Source: Gammaproteobacteria bacterium (GTDB lineage Bacteria; Pseudomonadota; Gammaproteobacteria; Pseudomonadales; Pseudohongiellaceae). From it: a DNA stretch of 41,258 nt. Location: positions 29,739 to 70,996 of the forward strand of contig VYCF01000075.1 in assembly GCA_009844085.1 (NCBI GenBank), read 5' to 3'. The notes beneath the pieces were generated by a model. The model was not told where the DNA came from. It did not search any database and saw only the letters and a program-made list of their open reading frames with translations. The position numbers and the translations under genes were made by a program. Of the stretch, positions 1 through 8,516 are shown in pieces; positions within the stretch are counted from its first letter, which is position 1, and every line of letters begins with the position of its first letter.

Positions 1-45
1 TTGTTTTTCCTTTAAATTTACCTTATTTTTTTATCGTTTGGGAAA

Positions 46-79
46 TTGATTTTAAACCGCAATGTGTCGCTAATATACT
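46..79 (+). promoter_or_regulatory. Possible sigma-70 promoter for the TonB-dependent receptor gene
   Basis: An AT-rich stretch offers a -35-like TTGATT (46-51) and a -10-like TAATAT (71-76) at 19 bp, or TTTAAA (51-56) with TATACT (74-79) at 17 bp. Either reading puts the transcription start inside or next to the run of twelve C at 81-92. This is inferred from consensus matching only. No gene lies in 1-284 apart from this leader region. Confidence 0.35.
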
Positions 80-80
80 A

Positions 81-92
81 CCCCCCCCCCCC
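81..92. repeat. Homopolymeric C12 tract in the receptor gene's leader
   Basis: Twelve consecutive C residues follow the putative -10 element, about 190 bp upstream of the receptor start codon. Mononucleotide runs of this length are prone to slipped-strand mispairing and are typical of phase-variable (contingency) loci. An assembly or sequencing error is the alternative. Confidence 0.9.
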
Positions 93-108
93 AGTCAAGT
101 AATTATTG

Positions 109-123
109 TGACAAATTGTGTCA
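109..123. promoter_or_regulatory. Possible operator: TGACA-N5-TGTCA dyad
   Basis: A short perfect dyad (TGACA 109-113, TGTCA 119-123) lies just downstream of the C tract and the putative transcription start. The TTGTG motif also recurs at a 10-bp period (106-110 and 116-120). It could bind a dimeric regulator of the receptor gene, but no regulator can be named. Confidence 0.25.
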
Positions 124-284
124 TGAAATTTGGCCATGGGCAGCATGAGCGTAGGGGCGCCAGGCACGGAATTCGCCAAATGTGGCAAAAAGGTGGACAG
201 ATGCTGGCGAGAGTATGCGATAATCCGCCGTCGCTCAAATTTTGGGCAAGGCTAACTATCGAGAGAATTTTGGAGGGGATGAAT

Positions 285-3275
285 ATGCCATTCAACAAGG
301 GTTTGGTGTCGCTGTTAGGTGGCGCTATTTTTATTTTTTGGGGGGGGGCAGGAACCGCTCTGGCCCAGGGCGATGAGGCCCAGCCATTGGAAGAAGTGAT
401 CGTTACGGGATCGCGAATTCGCGATATCAACGTGGTCAGTTCTTCCCAGGTTACGACAATCGAAATCGAAGATATTTCGGATCGCGGCATCACTCGCGTC
501 GAGGACTATCTGAACGATCTGCCGCAGATTTCTCCGGGGCAGGCGATTACTGCGTCCAACGGCTCGAATGGCCGGGCGACGGTAGATCTTCGCAATCTGG
601 GTTGTTCGCGCACCTTGGTGCTGATCAACGGCCAGCGCATGGCGCCCGGAGGCACGGCCGGCGGCAACTGCGCGGACCTGAACGCGGTGCCTTCCTTGCT
701 TCTTGACCGGGTCGAAGTGCTCACAGGCGGCGCCTCGTCCGTTTATGGTTCGGATGCGGTGGCCGGCGTTGTTAACTTTATCATCGACGAGGAGTTCGAA
801 GGCTTCAAGGCGAGCGTGACCCACAGCTTCTATCAGCACAACAACGACAACGGCGAACTGCGCGACCTGGTGCGCTCTTACGATTACGCTCTGGCTGACG
901 AAGACATCACCACGGGCGACACGACTAAGCTGGCGGTTGCTTTCGGCGGTTCGGCCTTTGATGGCCGCGGCCATATCACCGGCTATATCGAAAAGACTGA
1001 TACCCAGCCGATCCTGCAAGGCGACTACGATATCTCGGCTTGCGCGTTGACTCGCGGCAAGGGTGGCTGCGGCGGCTCTTCGACGATTCCTCCCGGCCGC
1101 TGGGCTGATTTCGGCGGCTACCGAAGAGGGGGATTCGTAAACATCGATCCTTCCGTTACCGGTCTCGACCTGAAGGTGCAGGGCGATGAGTTTGTGCCGC
1201 GGTCAGGGCAAACTTTCAATTATAACCCCACCAATTTCTTCCAGCGTCCGGACGATCGGTTAAACGCTGGTTTCTTCGGCCATTTTGAGATCAACGAGAA
1301 CGCTGAAGCCTACGCCAGCGTCCGTTCGATGTCGTCCGAATCGAACGCACAGATTGCGTATTCAGGCACTTTCGGCAACATAACTGCGTTGCCTTGCTAT
1401 AACGCGTTGCTTTCCAAGCAGCAATACGACACGGTCTGCGGCAACTGGATGGGGATGATCGGCGATCACGCTCCCAACTTTACGAGCGGCGCCGAGGCGT
1501 TGAATTACATTAATGGACTTAGCACCCGGGTGGGCGAAGACGATCAAATCTTCGGCTACAGTGCGCCGCTGTACTCGCTCAAGCGCAATGTGGAAGGCGC
1601 GCCGCGGCAAAGCATTACGTTGTACGACAATTTAACCCAGGTGTATGGCGTTCGCGGCGACATTGCGGGAAGCTGGACCTATGACGTCAACTATCAGTTG
1701 TCGGAGGTTAACTACGTTAACGAGTACCGCAACGACTTGTCGGTGACGAATATCAACCGCGCCATCGACGTGGTTAACGTCAATGGCGTGCCCACCTGTG
1801 TATCGGTTCTCAACGGCACGGATTCGAACTGCATTCCCTACAACCTGTTCAGCGGCGGTCAGCCCGGCGATGGCGGCATCGACGCCGTTCGCGCCGGCGG
1901 TCAGGATTTGCAAAGTTACATCGCCCAGTCCACCTTCATCCGCGGTTCTGGCAAGCAGCGCATCCTGCAAGGCGTGGTTTCCGGCGAAACCGGGATCACG
2001 ATTCCTGGCGCTCCGAGTTCCATCTCCGCGGCTTTCGGCTACGAAACCAAGGAACTGAAGACCGACTACAGCCCTGACGCGCCGAGCATCGCCGGCGACC
2101 GTTCCGGTTCCGGCGGCGCGGCGATTCCCTTGTCGGGCGCCTACGACGTGAACGAGTTGTTTATGGAGTTCGGTATTCCGGTGATGGACAACCTGAGCCT
2201 CGACGCCGGATATCGTTACGCCGATTACTCGACCGGCCATACGACCGATACTTTCAAGTTGGGCGCCTTCTTCCGCGCCAGCGAGGATATCGCGCTTCGC
2301 GGGTCGTTCCAGTCGGCGATCCGGCACGGTAATCTGTCCAACCTGTATACCGCACAGGGCGACAGTCTGACCGACTTGCCTGACGATCCTTGCGGCCTGA
2401 ACATGACCGCGAGCCAGGCCCAGTGCGCCAATACCGGTCTTTCGGCGGCGAATTACGGCACCGACCTGAAGTCGCCCGCCGACCAGTACAACATCCGCTA
2501 CGGCGGCAATCCCAATGTCGCGCCGGAAGAAGCCGAGTCCATCACGCTGGGCGCCGTGCTTACGCCGCGGTTCCTGGATGGGCTGACGCTCACTGTCGAC
2601 TACTTCGACATCAGCATTGAAGAGGGTATCGGGTCGATTCCGGCCGCCACATCGCTGAACAAGTGTCTGGAAACCGGGCAAGCCGTGTTCTGTAACAACA
2701 TTAACCGGCATCCGGGTAGTGGCTCTCTCTGGCTGACTGGCGGTTACATCAGCACCCAGACTACCAACATCACCGAGTCCTGGGTTTCCGGCGTCGATTT
2801 CATCTTCGACTACAGCTTCGACACTCCCTTGGGCCCGATGGACATCGAGGGCGTTACCACCAACGTGCTCGAAGACAGCTTCATCGAACTGCCGGGCGAG
2901 CCGACTACGGAGTGCGCCGGTAACTGGGGCCTTTCCTGCGGCAAGAACCCCGTACCCGAATGGAGCGGCAACTACAAGGCGACCCTGTATACCGATTACG
3001 ATATCCGGGTCTCCCTGGCCATGCGCTATCTGGCTGAAACCAACGACTTGGGCGGCAACAACATCGACTTCGATGCCGAGACTTACTGGGACTTGACAGC
3101 CGTGTGGAGCGCTTCCGAAAACTACACAGCGACAGTCGGAGTCAGCAATCTGCTCGACACCGACCCCCAGGTCACTTCCGACGCGGGAACCCAGCCCGGA
3201 AACGGTAATACCTTCCCGGCGTACTTCGACGCCCTGGGTCGATATGTGTTCGTCAATCTGGGCGTAAACTTCTGA
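285..3275 (+). CDS. TonB-dependent outer-membrane receptor, substrate unknown
   Basis: A 996-residue TonB-dependent receptor, energised by TonB-ExbBD to import a large substrate across the outer membrane. The ATG at 285 has GGAGG (272-276) eight bases upstream. It begins a good signal peptide (hydrophobic residues 8-24, likely cleavage after ALA at 25-27). The ATG at 279 and the open frame back to 108 lack this spacing. A TonB-box-like EEVIVTGSRI segment follows at residues 36-45. The plug domain spans about 50-168 (RNLGCSRTLVLINGQRM, then DRVEVLTGGASSVYGSDAVAGVVNFI). The rest is a beta-barrel ending in aromatic, membrane-strand-like YVFVNLGVNF with terminal Phe. The size and GSRI motif match the large receptors common in marine gammaproteobacteria and in Caulobacter or Sphingomonas. 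No neighbouring transport or degradation gene reveals the ligand. A G9 run at 340-348 lies within the signal-peptide codons. Confidence 0.93.
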   Translation: MPFNKGLVSLLGGAIFIFWGGAGTALAQGDEAQPLEEVIVTGSRIRDINVVSSSQVTTIEIEDISDRGITRVEDYLNDLPQISPGQAITASNGSNGRATVDLRNLGCSRTLVLINGQRMAPGGTAGGNCADLNAVPSLLLDRVEVLTGGASSVYGSDAVAGVVNFIIDEEFEGFKASVTHSFYQHNNDNGELRDLVRSYDYALADEDITTGDTTKLAVAFGGSAFDGRGHITGYIEKTDTQPILQGDYDISACALTRGKGGCGGSSTIPPGRWADFGGYRRGGFVNIDPSVTGLDLKVQGDEFVPRSGQTFNYNPTNFFQRPDDRLNAGFFGHFEINENAEAYASVRSMSSESNAQIAYSGTFGNITALPCYNALLSKQQYDTVCGNWMGMIGDHAPNFTSGAEALNYINGLSTRVGEDDQIFGYSAPLYSLKRNVEGAPRQSITLYDNLTQVYGVRGDIAGSWTYDVNYQLSEVNYVNEYRNDLSVTNINRAIDVVNVNGVPTCVSVLNGTDSNCIPYNLFSGGQPGDGGIDAVRAGGQDLQSYIAQSTFIRGSGKQRILQGVVSGETGITIPGAPSSISAAFGYETKELKTDYSPDAPSIAGDRSGSGGAAIPLSGAYDVNELFMEFGIPVMDNLSLDAGYRYADYSTGHTTDTFKLGAFFRASEDIALRGSFQSAIRHGNLSNLYTAQGDSLTDLPDDPCGLNMTASQAQCANTGLSAANYGTDLKSPADQYNIRYGGNPNVAPEEAESITLGAVLTPRFLDGLTLTVDYFDISIEEGIGSIPAATSLNKCLETGQAVFCNNINRHPGSGSLWLTGGYISTQTTNITESWVSGVDFIFDYSFDTPLGPMDIEGVTTNVLEDSFIELPGEPTTECAGNWGLSCGKNPVPEWSGNYKATLYTDYDIRVSLAMRYLAETNDLGGNNIDFDAETYWDLTAVWSASENYTATVGVSNLLDTDPQVTSDAGTQPGNGNTFPAYFDALGRYVFVNLGVNF
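340..348 (+). repeat. G9 tract inside the receptor signal-peptide codons
   Basis: Nine G residues form part of codons TGG-GGG-GGG-GCA (Trp-Gly-Gly-Ala, residues 19-22 of the receptor). Gain or loss of one G would frameshift the protein before its mature region, so the tract could act as a translational on/off switch. In the sequence as given the frame is open. Confidence 0.9.
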
Positions 3276-3315
3276 GGACGGCAGTTCTCATTTGAGCTTT
3301 GCTCATGTAGTATCG

Positions 3316-3346
3316 AAAAGGCCGGGGCGCAAGCCCCGGCCTTTTT
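3316..3346 (+). terminator. Rho-independent terminator after the receptor gene
   Basis: A perfect 9-bp GC-rich stem (GGCCGGGGC 3320-3328 with GCCCCGGCC 3333-3341) closes on a GCAA tetraloop and is followed by five T. Four A precede it, so it could also work in the opposite direction. It separates the receptor from tsaD. Confidence 0.9.
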
Positions 3347-3378
3347 GCTGCCAGTCGAATTCCTGAGCGAGAAAGCAC

Positions 3379-4401
3379 TTGATCGTTCTCGGTATCGAAA
3401 CGTCCTGCGACGAAACCGGAATCGGCGTCTACTGCAGCGAGCGCGGCCTGCTTGCCGACGGCCTCTACAGCCAGGTGGAAATCCACGCCCGTTACGGCGG
3501 CGTGATTCCCGAACTGGCGTCTCGCGATCACGTGCGCAAGACCTTGCCGCTGATTCGCGAGGTGCTCGCCGAGGCCGGTCTTGAACTGTCCGATATCGAC
3601 GGGATCGCCTATACCGCCGGTCCGGGCCTGGTCGGCGCCTTGCTCGTCGGCGCCTCGATCGGCCGCGCATTGGCCGAAGGGCTCGATGTGCCGGCCCTGG
3701 GCGTACATCACATGGAAGGGCATCTGCTGGCGCCGCTGCTGGAAGGCGGCGGGCTCGAGTTTCCCTTCCTGGCCTTGCTCGTTTCCGGCGGTCACAGCCA
3801 ACTGGTCAAGGCCGAAGGGATCGGCGACTACACGATGCTCGGCGAGTCGCTCGACGATGCCGCCGGCGAAGCCTTCGACAAGGTCGCCAAGATGCTCGGC
3901 CTGCCTTATCCGGGGGGGCCGCATCTCGCGCGTCTGGCCGAGCAGGGCGATCCGGAACGGTTCGATTTTCCCCGGCCGATGACCAAACGCCCCGGTCTCG
4001 AGTTCAGTTTCAGCGGTCTGAAGACCTATGTGCGCACCGTGATCGCCGAACAGCGTGAAAGCGCGGGCGAACTGGACGAACAAACCAGGGCGGACATCGC
4101 CCGGGCTTTCGAAGAGGCCATGGTCGATACCCTGGCGATCAAGTGCCGGCGCGCCATACGGCAGACCGGATTGGAATCGCTGGTCATCGCCGGCGGGGTC
4201 AGCGCCAACAAGCGGCTGCGGCAGGTGCTCGAGGAGCAACTCGGCGCCGATGCCGTGCATTACGCCGCGCCGCGTTATTGCACCGACAACGGCGCCATGA
4301 TCGCCTATGCTGGCTGCATGCGCCTGCTTGCCGGCGAAAGCGACGGACTGGAAATCCAGGTGCGGCCCCGCTGGCCGCTGGAATCGCTGAATGCGATCTG
4401 A
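3379..4401 (+). CDS. tsaD: tRNA N6-adenosine threonylcarbamoyltransferase TsaD
   Basis: TsaD (Kae1/YgjD family, 340 aa) transfers the threonylcarbamoyl group to A37 of ANN-decoding tRNAs, working with TsaB and TsaE in the cytoplasm. Visible hallmarks are the N-terminal [13 protein letters not shown]ase motif, the metal ligands in HHMEGH (H111 and H115), [35 protein letters not shown], and [12 protein letters not shown] with D303. The start is a TTG at 3379, fixed by the family N-terminus ([13 protein letters not shown]); no ATG fits. It heads a short plus-strand set with folB and folK. The rpsU-dnaG-rpoD and plsY genes that commonly flank tsaD are not in this window. Confidence 0.97.
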   Translation: MIVLGIETSCDETGIGVYCSERGLLADGLYSQVEIHARYGGVIPELASRDHVRKTLPLIREVLAEAGLELSDIDGIAYTAGPGLVGALLVGASIGRALAEGLDVPALGVHHMEGHLLAPLLEGGGLEFPFLALLVSGGHSQLVKAEGIGDYTMLGESLDDAAGEAFDKVAKMLGLPYPGGPHLARLAEQGDPERFDFPRPMTKRPGLEFSFSGLKTYVRTVIAEQRESAGELDEQTRADIARAFEEAMVDTLAIKCRRAIRQTGLESLVIAGGVSANKRLRQVLEEQLGADAVHYAAPRYCTDNGAMIAYAGCMRLLAGESDGLEIQVRPRWPLESLNAI

Positions 4402-4417
4402 GCCCGACGGAGCACCG

Positions 4418-4789
4418 ATGGATATTGTTTACATCAGGGAACTCGAAGTCGAAACCGTCATCGGCATTTACGACTGGGAGCGCGAATGCAGGCAGATTGT
4501 GAGCATCGATCTCGATCTCGGCTTCGACATTCGCGTAGCGGCGCGATCCGATAATATCTCCGACGCGCTCGACTACAAGGCGATTTCACATCGGGTCAGG
4601 GAATTTGTCGCAGCCTCGAATTTCCAGCTCATCGAAGCGCTTGCCGAAGCCATCGCCGGAATCGTGCTTGCCGAGTTCCCGGTTGACTGGCTGCGATTGC
4701 GGGTAGGCAAACCCGGCGCGGTGACCGGTTCCAGGGACACCGGCGTCATCATCGAAAGGCGCAAGCCGGACGGCGCAGCGGAAGATTGA
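4418..4789 (+). CDS. folB: Dihydroneopterin aldolase FolB
   Basis: FolB (123 aa) cleaves 7,8-dihydroneopterin to 6-hydroxymethyl-7,8-dihydropterin and glycolaldehyde in folate synthesis. It has the family pattern: an N-terminal RELEVETVIGIYDWEREC strand-turn, a central ISDALDYKAISHRV segment, the FQLIEALAEAIA helix and the VGKPGAV segment carrying the conserved lysine. The ATG at 4418 is preceded by GGAG (4409-4412). An ATG further upstream at 4391 lies inside tsaD and gives a non-family extension. It is followed after 3 bp by folK, which uses its product. Confidence 0.95.
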   Translation: MDIVYIRELEVETVIGIYDWERECRQIVSIDLDLGFDIRVAARSDNISDALDYKAISHRVREFVAASNFQLIEALAEAIAGIVLAEFPVDWLRLRVGKPGAVTGSRDTGVIIERRKPDGAAED

Positions 4790-4792
4790 GCC

Positions 4793-5278
4793 GTGCCATT
4801 GCTGGTTCTCTGCATCGGCAGCAACGAAAATGCCGCCGTCAACATCCGCCGGGCGCTGACCGAACTGGAACGGCGATACGGTCCACTGCGCTGTTCGAGT
4901 GTCTACCGCAGCGCCGCAATGGGCTTCGATGGGGCCGATTTTCTCAATCTGGCGGCGCTCGCCGAAACGGACGAAGCCGTGCCCGATGCGATTTCCTGGC
5001 TCAAGCAACTTGAACTGCGCCTGGGCCGCGTTCCCGACAGGCCGAGTTTTTCCTCGCGTCCCATCGACATCGACGTCTTCGTTCCCGGCGCGGCGGACGG
5101 CGCTCACGGGTCACTGACGGTCTCGCACCGGGAAGTGCTCGACAGCGCCTTCATCCTGTGCCCTCTGGCGGAACTGCTGCCTGATCACAAGCTGGCGCCC
5201 GACGGCCCCGATCTCGTTGAACTATGGACCCGCTTCGACAAATCCCGCCACCCTCTCACCAGGGTGCATCTCGACTAG
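4793..5278 (+). CDS. folK: 2-Amino-4-hydroxy-6-hydroxymethyldihydropteridine pyrophosphokinase FolK
   Basis: FolK (HPPK, 161 aa) transfers pyrophosphate from ATP to 6-hydroxymethyl-dihydropterin, the step after FolB. Seen in the sequence: the N-terminal LCIGSNENA loop, the central NLAALAET strand, LEXRLGR-type helix residues, and SSRPIDIDVF, which corresponds to the PRxIDLDI metal-binding motif, here with Ser before Arg. The start is GTG at 4793. Its TAG stop shares a CTAG palindrome with the stop codon of the convergent SDR gene, so the two coding regions overlap by 4 bp. Confidence 0.93.
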   Translation: MPLLVLCIGSNENAAVNIRRALTELERRYGPLRCSSVYRSAAMGFDGADFLNLAALAETDEAVPDAISWLKQLELRLGRVPDRPSFSSRPIDIDVFVPGAADGAHGSLTVSHREVLDSAFILCPLAELLPDHKLAPDGPDLVELWTRFDKSRHPLTRVHLD

Positions 5279-6048
5279 GCGGGATTCAGGAATCGGCCGC
5301 CGTCCATTCTGACGGTCTGGCCGGTCATGTAGCTTGCTTCGACGGCCAGGAACCAGCACAGGTCGGCAACCTGATCTGCGTCGCCCTGTGTCTGCATGGG
5401 AATCGACCGCATGATCTTTCGCCGTGCCTCGGCAACCTCAGGATCGGAGTCGTCAGCCAGGTGTTCCGGCCAGAAAATGGAGCCGGGAGCGATGGTGTTT
5501 ACCCGCACCGAAGGCGCCAGTTCGAGCGCCAGCGACCGGGTCATCGCGTGCAGTCCGGCCTTGGCGATCGTGTAAACCGGATAGCCGCGCCGGGCGCGGC
5601 TCGCAAAGATGTCGCCGATATTCACGATGGAGCCGCCGCGCGAACGCAATTCCTCTCCCAGGGCCTGGCTGAGAAAGAAATGCCCGCGCAAATTGCTGCC
5701 CAGCAAATCGTCCCATTGTTCGGCGCTTACTTCGCCAAACCGTACCGGGTAATAACCCGAAGCGTTGTTGACGAGCACGTCGACGCGCCGGAATTGCGCA
5801 AGCGCCTCCCGCGCGAGTCGCTCGCCGCCATCGGCGGACGCCAGATCGGCAATCAGCACAGCCGCCGACGACCCCCGGCGTGCATTGAACTCGGCCGCCA
5901 GCGCTCCAGCTTCATCGGTCGAGTTCCGACAATGCAACAAAACACGGTAAGAACGATCATGAAACTTGCGCGCAATAGCCGCGCCAATGCGCCGAGCGCT
6001 CCCGGTAACAAGCGCCACCGGCGCCCCATCAGAATCAAAACTTTTCAA
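5275..6048 (-). CDS. folM: Pteridine-reductase-like short-chain dehydrogenase (FolM type)
   Basis: A 257-residue SDR predicted to reduce dihydromonapterin or dihydrofolate with NADPH. The cofactor loop reads TGSARRIG (15-22), the TGxxxRxG signature of pteridine reductases rather than the usual TGxxxGxG. The catalytic Ser is replaced by Asp (NIGDIF, D146), with Y159 and K163 completing YxxxK. Asp in place of Ser is the pattern known from PTR1/FolM enzymes. NNAS and a C-terminal TGQTVRMDGG segment are also present. The start is a TTG at 6048 whose TTGA overlaps the cca stop, suggesting translational coupling. The gene is convergent with folK, so it sits beside two folate genes, which supports a pterin role. 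The substrate is inferred, not shown. Confidence 0.85.
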   Translation of the reverse strand: MKSFDSDGAPVALVTGSARRIGAAIARKFHDRSYRVLLHCRNSTDEAGALAAEFNARRGSSAAVLIADLASADGGERLAREALAQFRRVDVLVNNASGYYPVRFGEVSAEQWDDLLGSNLRGHFFLSQALGEELRSRGGSIVNIGDIFASRARRGYPVYTIAKAGLHAMTRSLALELAPSVRVNTIAPGSIFWPEHLADDSDPEVAEARRKIMRSIPMQTQGDADQVADLCWFLAVEASYMTGQTVRMDGGRFLNPA

Positions 6049-7265
6049 AATTCGGCCTTGGCCCGTCGAATGGCTTCGATCCTGCCGCGGGCGATGAGTT
6101 CGCCGGCGTCCGCTTCCGGCTTGTCCCGCAGCAACTCGCCCGCATCGACCGAATTTACCGCAGCCAGCATTCGCTCCAGGTATTCGTTCTGGGGATACTC
6201 ACAGTCCTCGAATCCCGGACGGCCGCGAGCGTCGGCCAGGCAGGCCGTCAGAAAGCGTTCGAAGCGCTGCGGGCGCCGAATCGCATCGAGGCCCGTCAGG
6301 AGCCGCAACACGGTTGCCGGCCGCAAGCTGAGCACGCGGTGTTGCAAGGTGTGATATTTGCAGACGGCCTCCGCGGTCTCCGCATATTCGGTAGGTACGC
6401 CCAGCCGCCGAGTGACTTCCCTGACCAGAGGAAGGCCGAGTTCTTCGTGGCCGTGATGGCTTGGCCACCTGGCGCGGTCGGTAACGCCCTTGCCGACATC
6501 GTGCATGAGTACCGCGTAACGCGTGACGGGATCTTCCGTGAGCCGAGCCGCCGCCTGCACGCACATCAGCGTATGGACGCCGGTGTCGATTTCCGGATGA
6601 TATTTCTCCGGTTGCGGCACCCCGAACAGGCGGTTCACTTCGGGAAGAATCACCTGGAGCGCGAAACATTCGCGCAATACGCGAAAGAACTCCTCCGGCG
6701 ACTGGCTGGCCAGCGCCGCCTCGATCTCCCGCCAGACGCGCTCCCTGGTCAATTCGGCAAGTTCGCCTCGCCCGACCATCTCCCGCATGAATTGCATCGT
6801 TTCCGGCGCGATGCCGAAACCGAGATGTTTGAAGCGCGCGGCGAAACGCGCGACCCGCAACACCCGCAGCGGATCTTCGCGAAACGCCGGCGAGACATGA
6901 CGCAGCACGCGGTTCTCCAGGTCATCGCGGCCTCCGTAAGGATCGATCAGTTCGCCGTCTCCGGTTTCGGCCATGGCGTTGACGGTAAGATCGCGCCGCG
7001 CAAGATCTTCTTCCAGGCTCACTTCAGCCCCGGTATCGAAGGCGAAACCGGTATGTCCCGGCGCGATCTTGCGTTCCCGGCGCGCGAGCGCGTATTGCTC
7101 CTTGTCTACAGGATGCAGATATACCGGAAAATCCTTGCCGACCTGGCGGTAGCCGAGCTTTTCGAGGTCGTCGCCGCTGCCGCCGACGACAACCCAGTCC
7201 CGATCCTTGATCGGAAGACCGAGCAGTCTGTCGCGTACGGCGCCGCCTACCGTGTAGATTTTCAT
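6045..7265 (-). CDS. cca: Multifunctional CCA tRNA nucleotidyltransferase with HD domain
   Basis: Adds or repairs the 3'-CCA of tRNA. The 406-residue length and domains match the bacterial class II enzyme with a C-terminal HD domain (2',3'-cyclic phosphodiesterase, 2'-nucleotidase and phosphatase activities in E. coli). Motifs: GGAVRD (7-12), the catalytic carboxylates KDRDW with D21 and D23, ARRDLTVNAMA, ERVWREIEAAL, and HDVGKG with HHGHEE in the HD domain. ATG 7265 gives the standard N-terminus MKIYTVGGAVRD; a longer frame to 7283 adds six non-family residues. It lies 42 bp downstream of apaH and its stop overlaps the folM start. Confidence 0.97.
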   Translation of the reverse strand: MKIYTVGGAVRDRLLGLPIKDRDWVVVGGSGDDLEKLGYRQVGKDFPVYLHPVDKEQYALARRERKIAPGHTGFAFDTGAEVSLEEDLARRDLTVNAMAETGDGELIDPYGGRDDLENRVLRHVSPAFREDPLRVLRVARFAARFKHLGFGIAPETMQFMREMVGRGELAELTRERVWREIEAALASQSPEEFFRVLRECFALQVILPEVNRLFGVPQPEKYHPEIDTGVHTLMCVQAAARLTEDPVTRYAVLMHDVGKGVTDRARWPSHHGHEELGLPLVREVTRRLGVPTEYAETAEAVCKYHTLQHRVLSLRPATVLRLLTGLDAIRRPQRFERFLTACLADARGRPGFEDCEYPQNEYLERMLAAVNSVDAGELLRDKPEADAGELIARGRIEAIRRAKAEF

Positions 7266-7297
7266 GGCCTGTCGCGCCTGCAAAAAATCAAGTACGT

Positions 7298-7303
7298 ATT
7301 ATA
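7298..7303 (-). promoter_or_regulatory. Possible -10 element upstream of cca
   Basis: A perfect TATAAT is present on the minus strand in the 42-bp apaH-cca gap, about 33 bp before the cca start. No convincing -35 lies 16-18 bp upstream, so it may be weak or chance. Confidence 0.25.
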
Positions 7304-7307
7304 ACTC

Positions 7308-8126
7308 TCAGCCGGATACGGAGAATCTCTTGCCGTCTTCCAGCCGCATGGCGGTGAGGGTTCCGCCCCAGACACAGCCGGTGTCGAGAGCGTGAATGCG
7401 CTCGTGGCCGCTTACGCCTTCGATCGCGGCCCAATGCCCGAACACGATGTCGGTCTCGGTGCTGACCCGCTGCCAGCGGAACCAGGGCTCGTAGCCGGGA
7501 GGAGCGGTGTCGATGCCCTCCTTCAGATCGAGCCGCAAACGGCCCTCGCTGTCGCAGAAGCGGATTCTGGTCAGATAATTCGTGATGGTGCGCAAGCGGC
7601 GCTGTTTGTCGAGACCGTCGTCCCAGAGGCTTGGTTCGTCTCCGTACATATGGTTCAGGTATTTTCGCGGCTTCTCGCGTAACGCGGTTTCGACTTCAGC
7701 GGCCAGCTTCAGCGTCTTGCCGACCGACCAGTTGGGCGCGATGCCGGCGTGCACCATCAGAAAGGGGCGCGGGCCGGTTTCGGTCTCGACGATCTCGGAA
7801 TGCGCAAGGGACTTCAGCCGCAGCCAGTCGGCGAGTTTGTCGCAGTCCTTTGCGGCCAGCAATTCGCGCAGGCGGTCCTTGCGGCGCATCGGCGTACAGC
7901 CCTCGTGGACCGCGAGAAAGTGCAGGTCGTGATTGCCGAGAACGACGACCAGCGAATCGTCGATTTCCCGCAGGAGCCGCAAGGAGTCAAGCGACTTCGG
8001 GCCGCGGTTGACCAGGTCGCCCACGCACCAGAGCCGGTCTTTTCCGGGGGCAAAGCCGATTTTCTTCAGCAGTTTTTTCAGCGGCTTGTAACAGCCCTGT
8101 ATATCCCCGACCGCGTAGGTGCTCAT
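7308..8126 (-). CDS. apaH: Symmetrical bis(5'-nucleosyl)-tetraphosphatase ApaH
   Basis: Hydrolyses Ap4A symmetrically to two ADP, controlling dinucleoside polyphosphates and, in E. coli, Np4-capped RNA. The 272-residue protein has the calcineurin-like phosphoesterase signature: GDIQGCY at the N-terminus, GDLVNRGPKS, and VVLGNHDLHFLA. The later VHAGI and DTGCVWGGTLTA segments are also family-typical. It starts 9 bp after apaG, the usual apaG-apaH pairing within the lptD-surA-pdxA-rsmA-apaG-apaH series. Confidence 0.97.
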   Translation of the reverse strand: MSTYAVGDIQGCYKPLKKLLKKIGFAPGKDRLWCVGDLVNRGPKSLDSLRLLREIDDSLVVVLGNHDLHFLAVHEGCTPMRRKDRLRELLAAKDCDKLADWLRLKSLAHSEIVETETGPRPFLMVHAGIAPNWSVGKTLKLAAEVETALREKPRKYLNHMYGDEPSLWDDGLDKQRRLRTITNYLTRIRFCDSEGRLRLDLKEGIDTAPPGYEPWFRWQRVSTETDIVFGHWAAIEGVSGHERIHALDTGCVWGGTLTAMRLEDGKRFSVSG

Positions 8127-8135
8127 GTTGCCCGC

Positions 8136-8516
8136 CTAGTGAATCGTCCGCGGCGGCGCAAGCAGAAACATCGGAATCGGCGCGTCGAAACTCTCGCCCG
8201 CGCCCGTCACCATGCGATAGCTGCCATGCATGGTTCCCGTCTCGGTCTCGATGATCGCGCCACTGCTGTATTGGAAGGTTTCCCCGGGGTCGATTACGGG
8301 CTGTAAACCGACCACTCCCGGCCCCTCGACCTCCTCGACTTCGTTGTTGGCGTCGGTGATGTACCAGTGGCGCGACAGCAATTGCACTGGTTCCGTCCCG
8401 TTATTGGTGATCTGTATCGTATAGGCGAAAGCGAAGCGGTTCGCTTCGGGGTCGGACTGGCTTTCGAGAAACACCGCCACCGGATGAATCTCGATATGGT
8501 CGGCCGGTTTCGTCAT
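8136..8516 (-). CDS. apaG: ApaG (CorD) domain protein
   Basis: A 126-residue ApaG protein, a fibronectin-III-like fold; its biochemical role is unsettled (linked to Co2+ resistance and Mg2+ efflux in Salmonella). The FAYTIQITNNGTEPVQLLSRHW segment, the GPGVVGLQP motif with PGETFQYSSGA, and GTMHGSYRM are all recognisable. Its ATG forms ATGA with the rsmA stop (4-bp overlap), indicating translational coupling. Confidence 0.96.
   Translation of the reverse strand: MTKPADHIEIHPVAVFLESQSDPEANRFAFAYTIQITNNGTEPVQLLSRHWYITDANNEVEEVEGPGVVGLQPVIDPGETFQYSSGAIIETETGTMHGSYRMVTGAGESFDAPIPMFLLAPPRTIH

Noticed and set aside
108..284. Upstream extension of the receptor reading frame
   Set aside because: It lacks a ribosome-binding site and would precede, and so disable, a normal signal peptide.
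1632..2711. A 359-codon open frame opposite the receptor gene
   Set aside because: It lies wholly within a clear beta-barrel gene and looks like codon-bias shadow.
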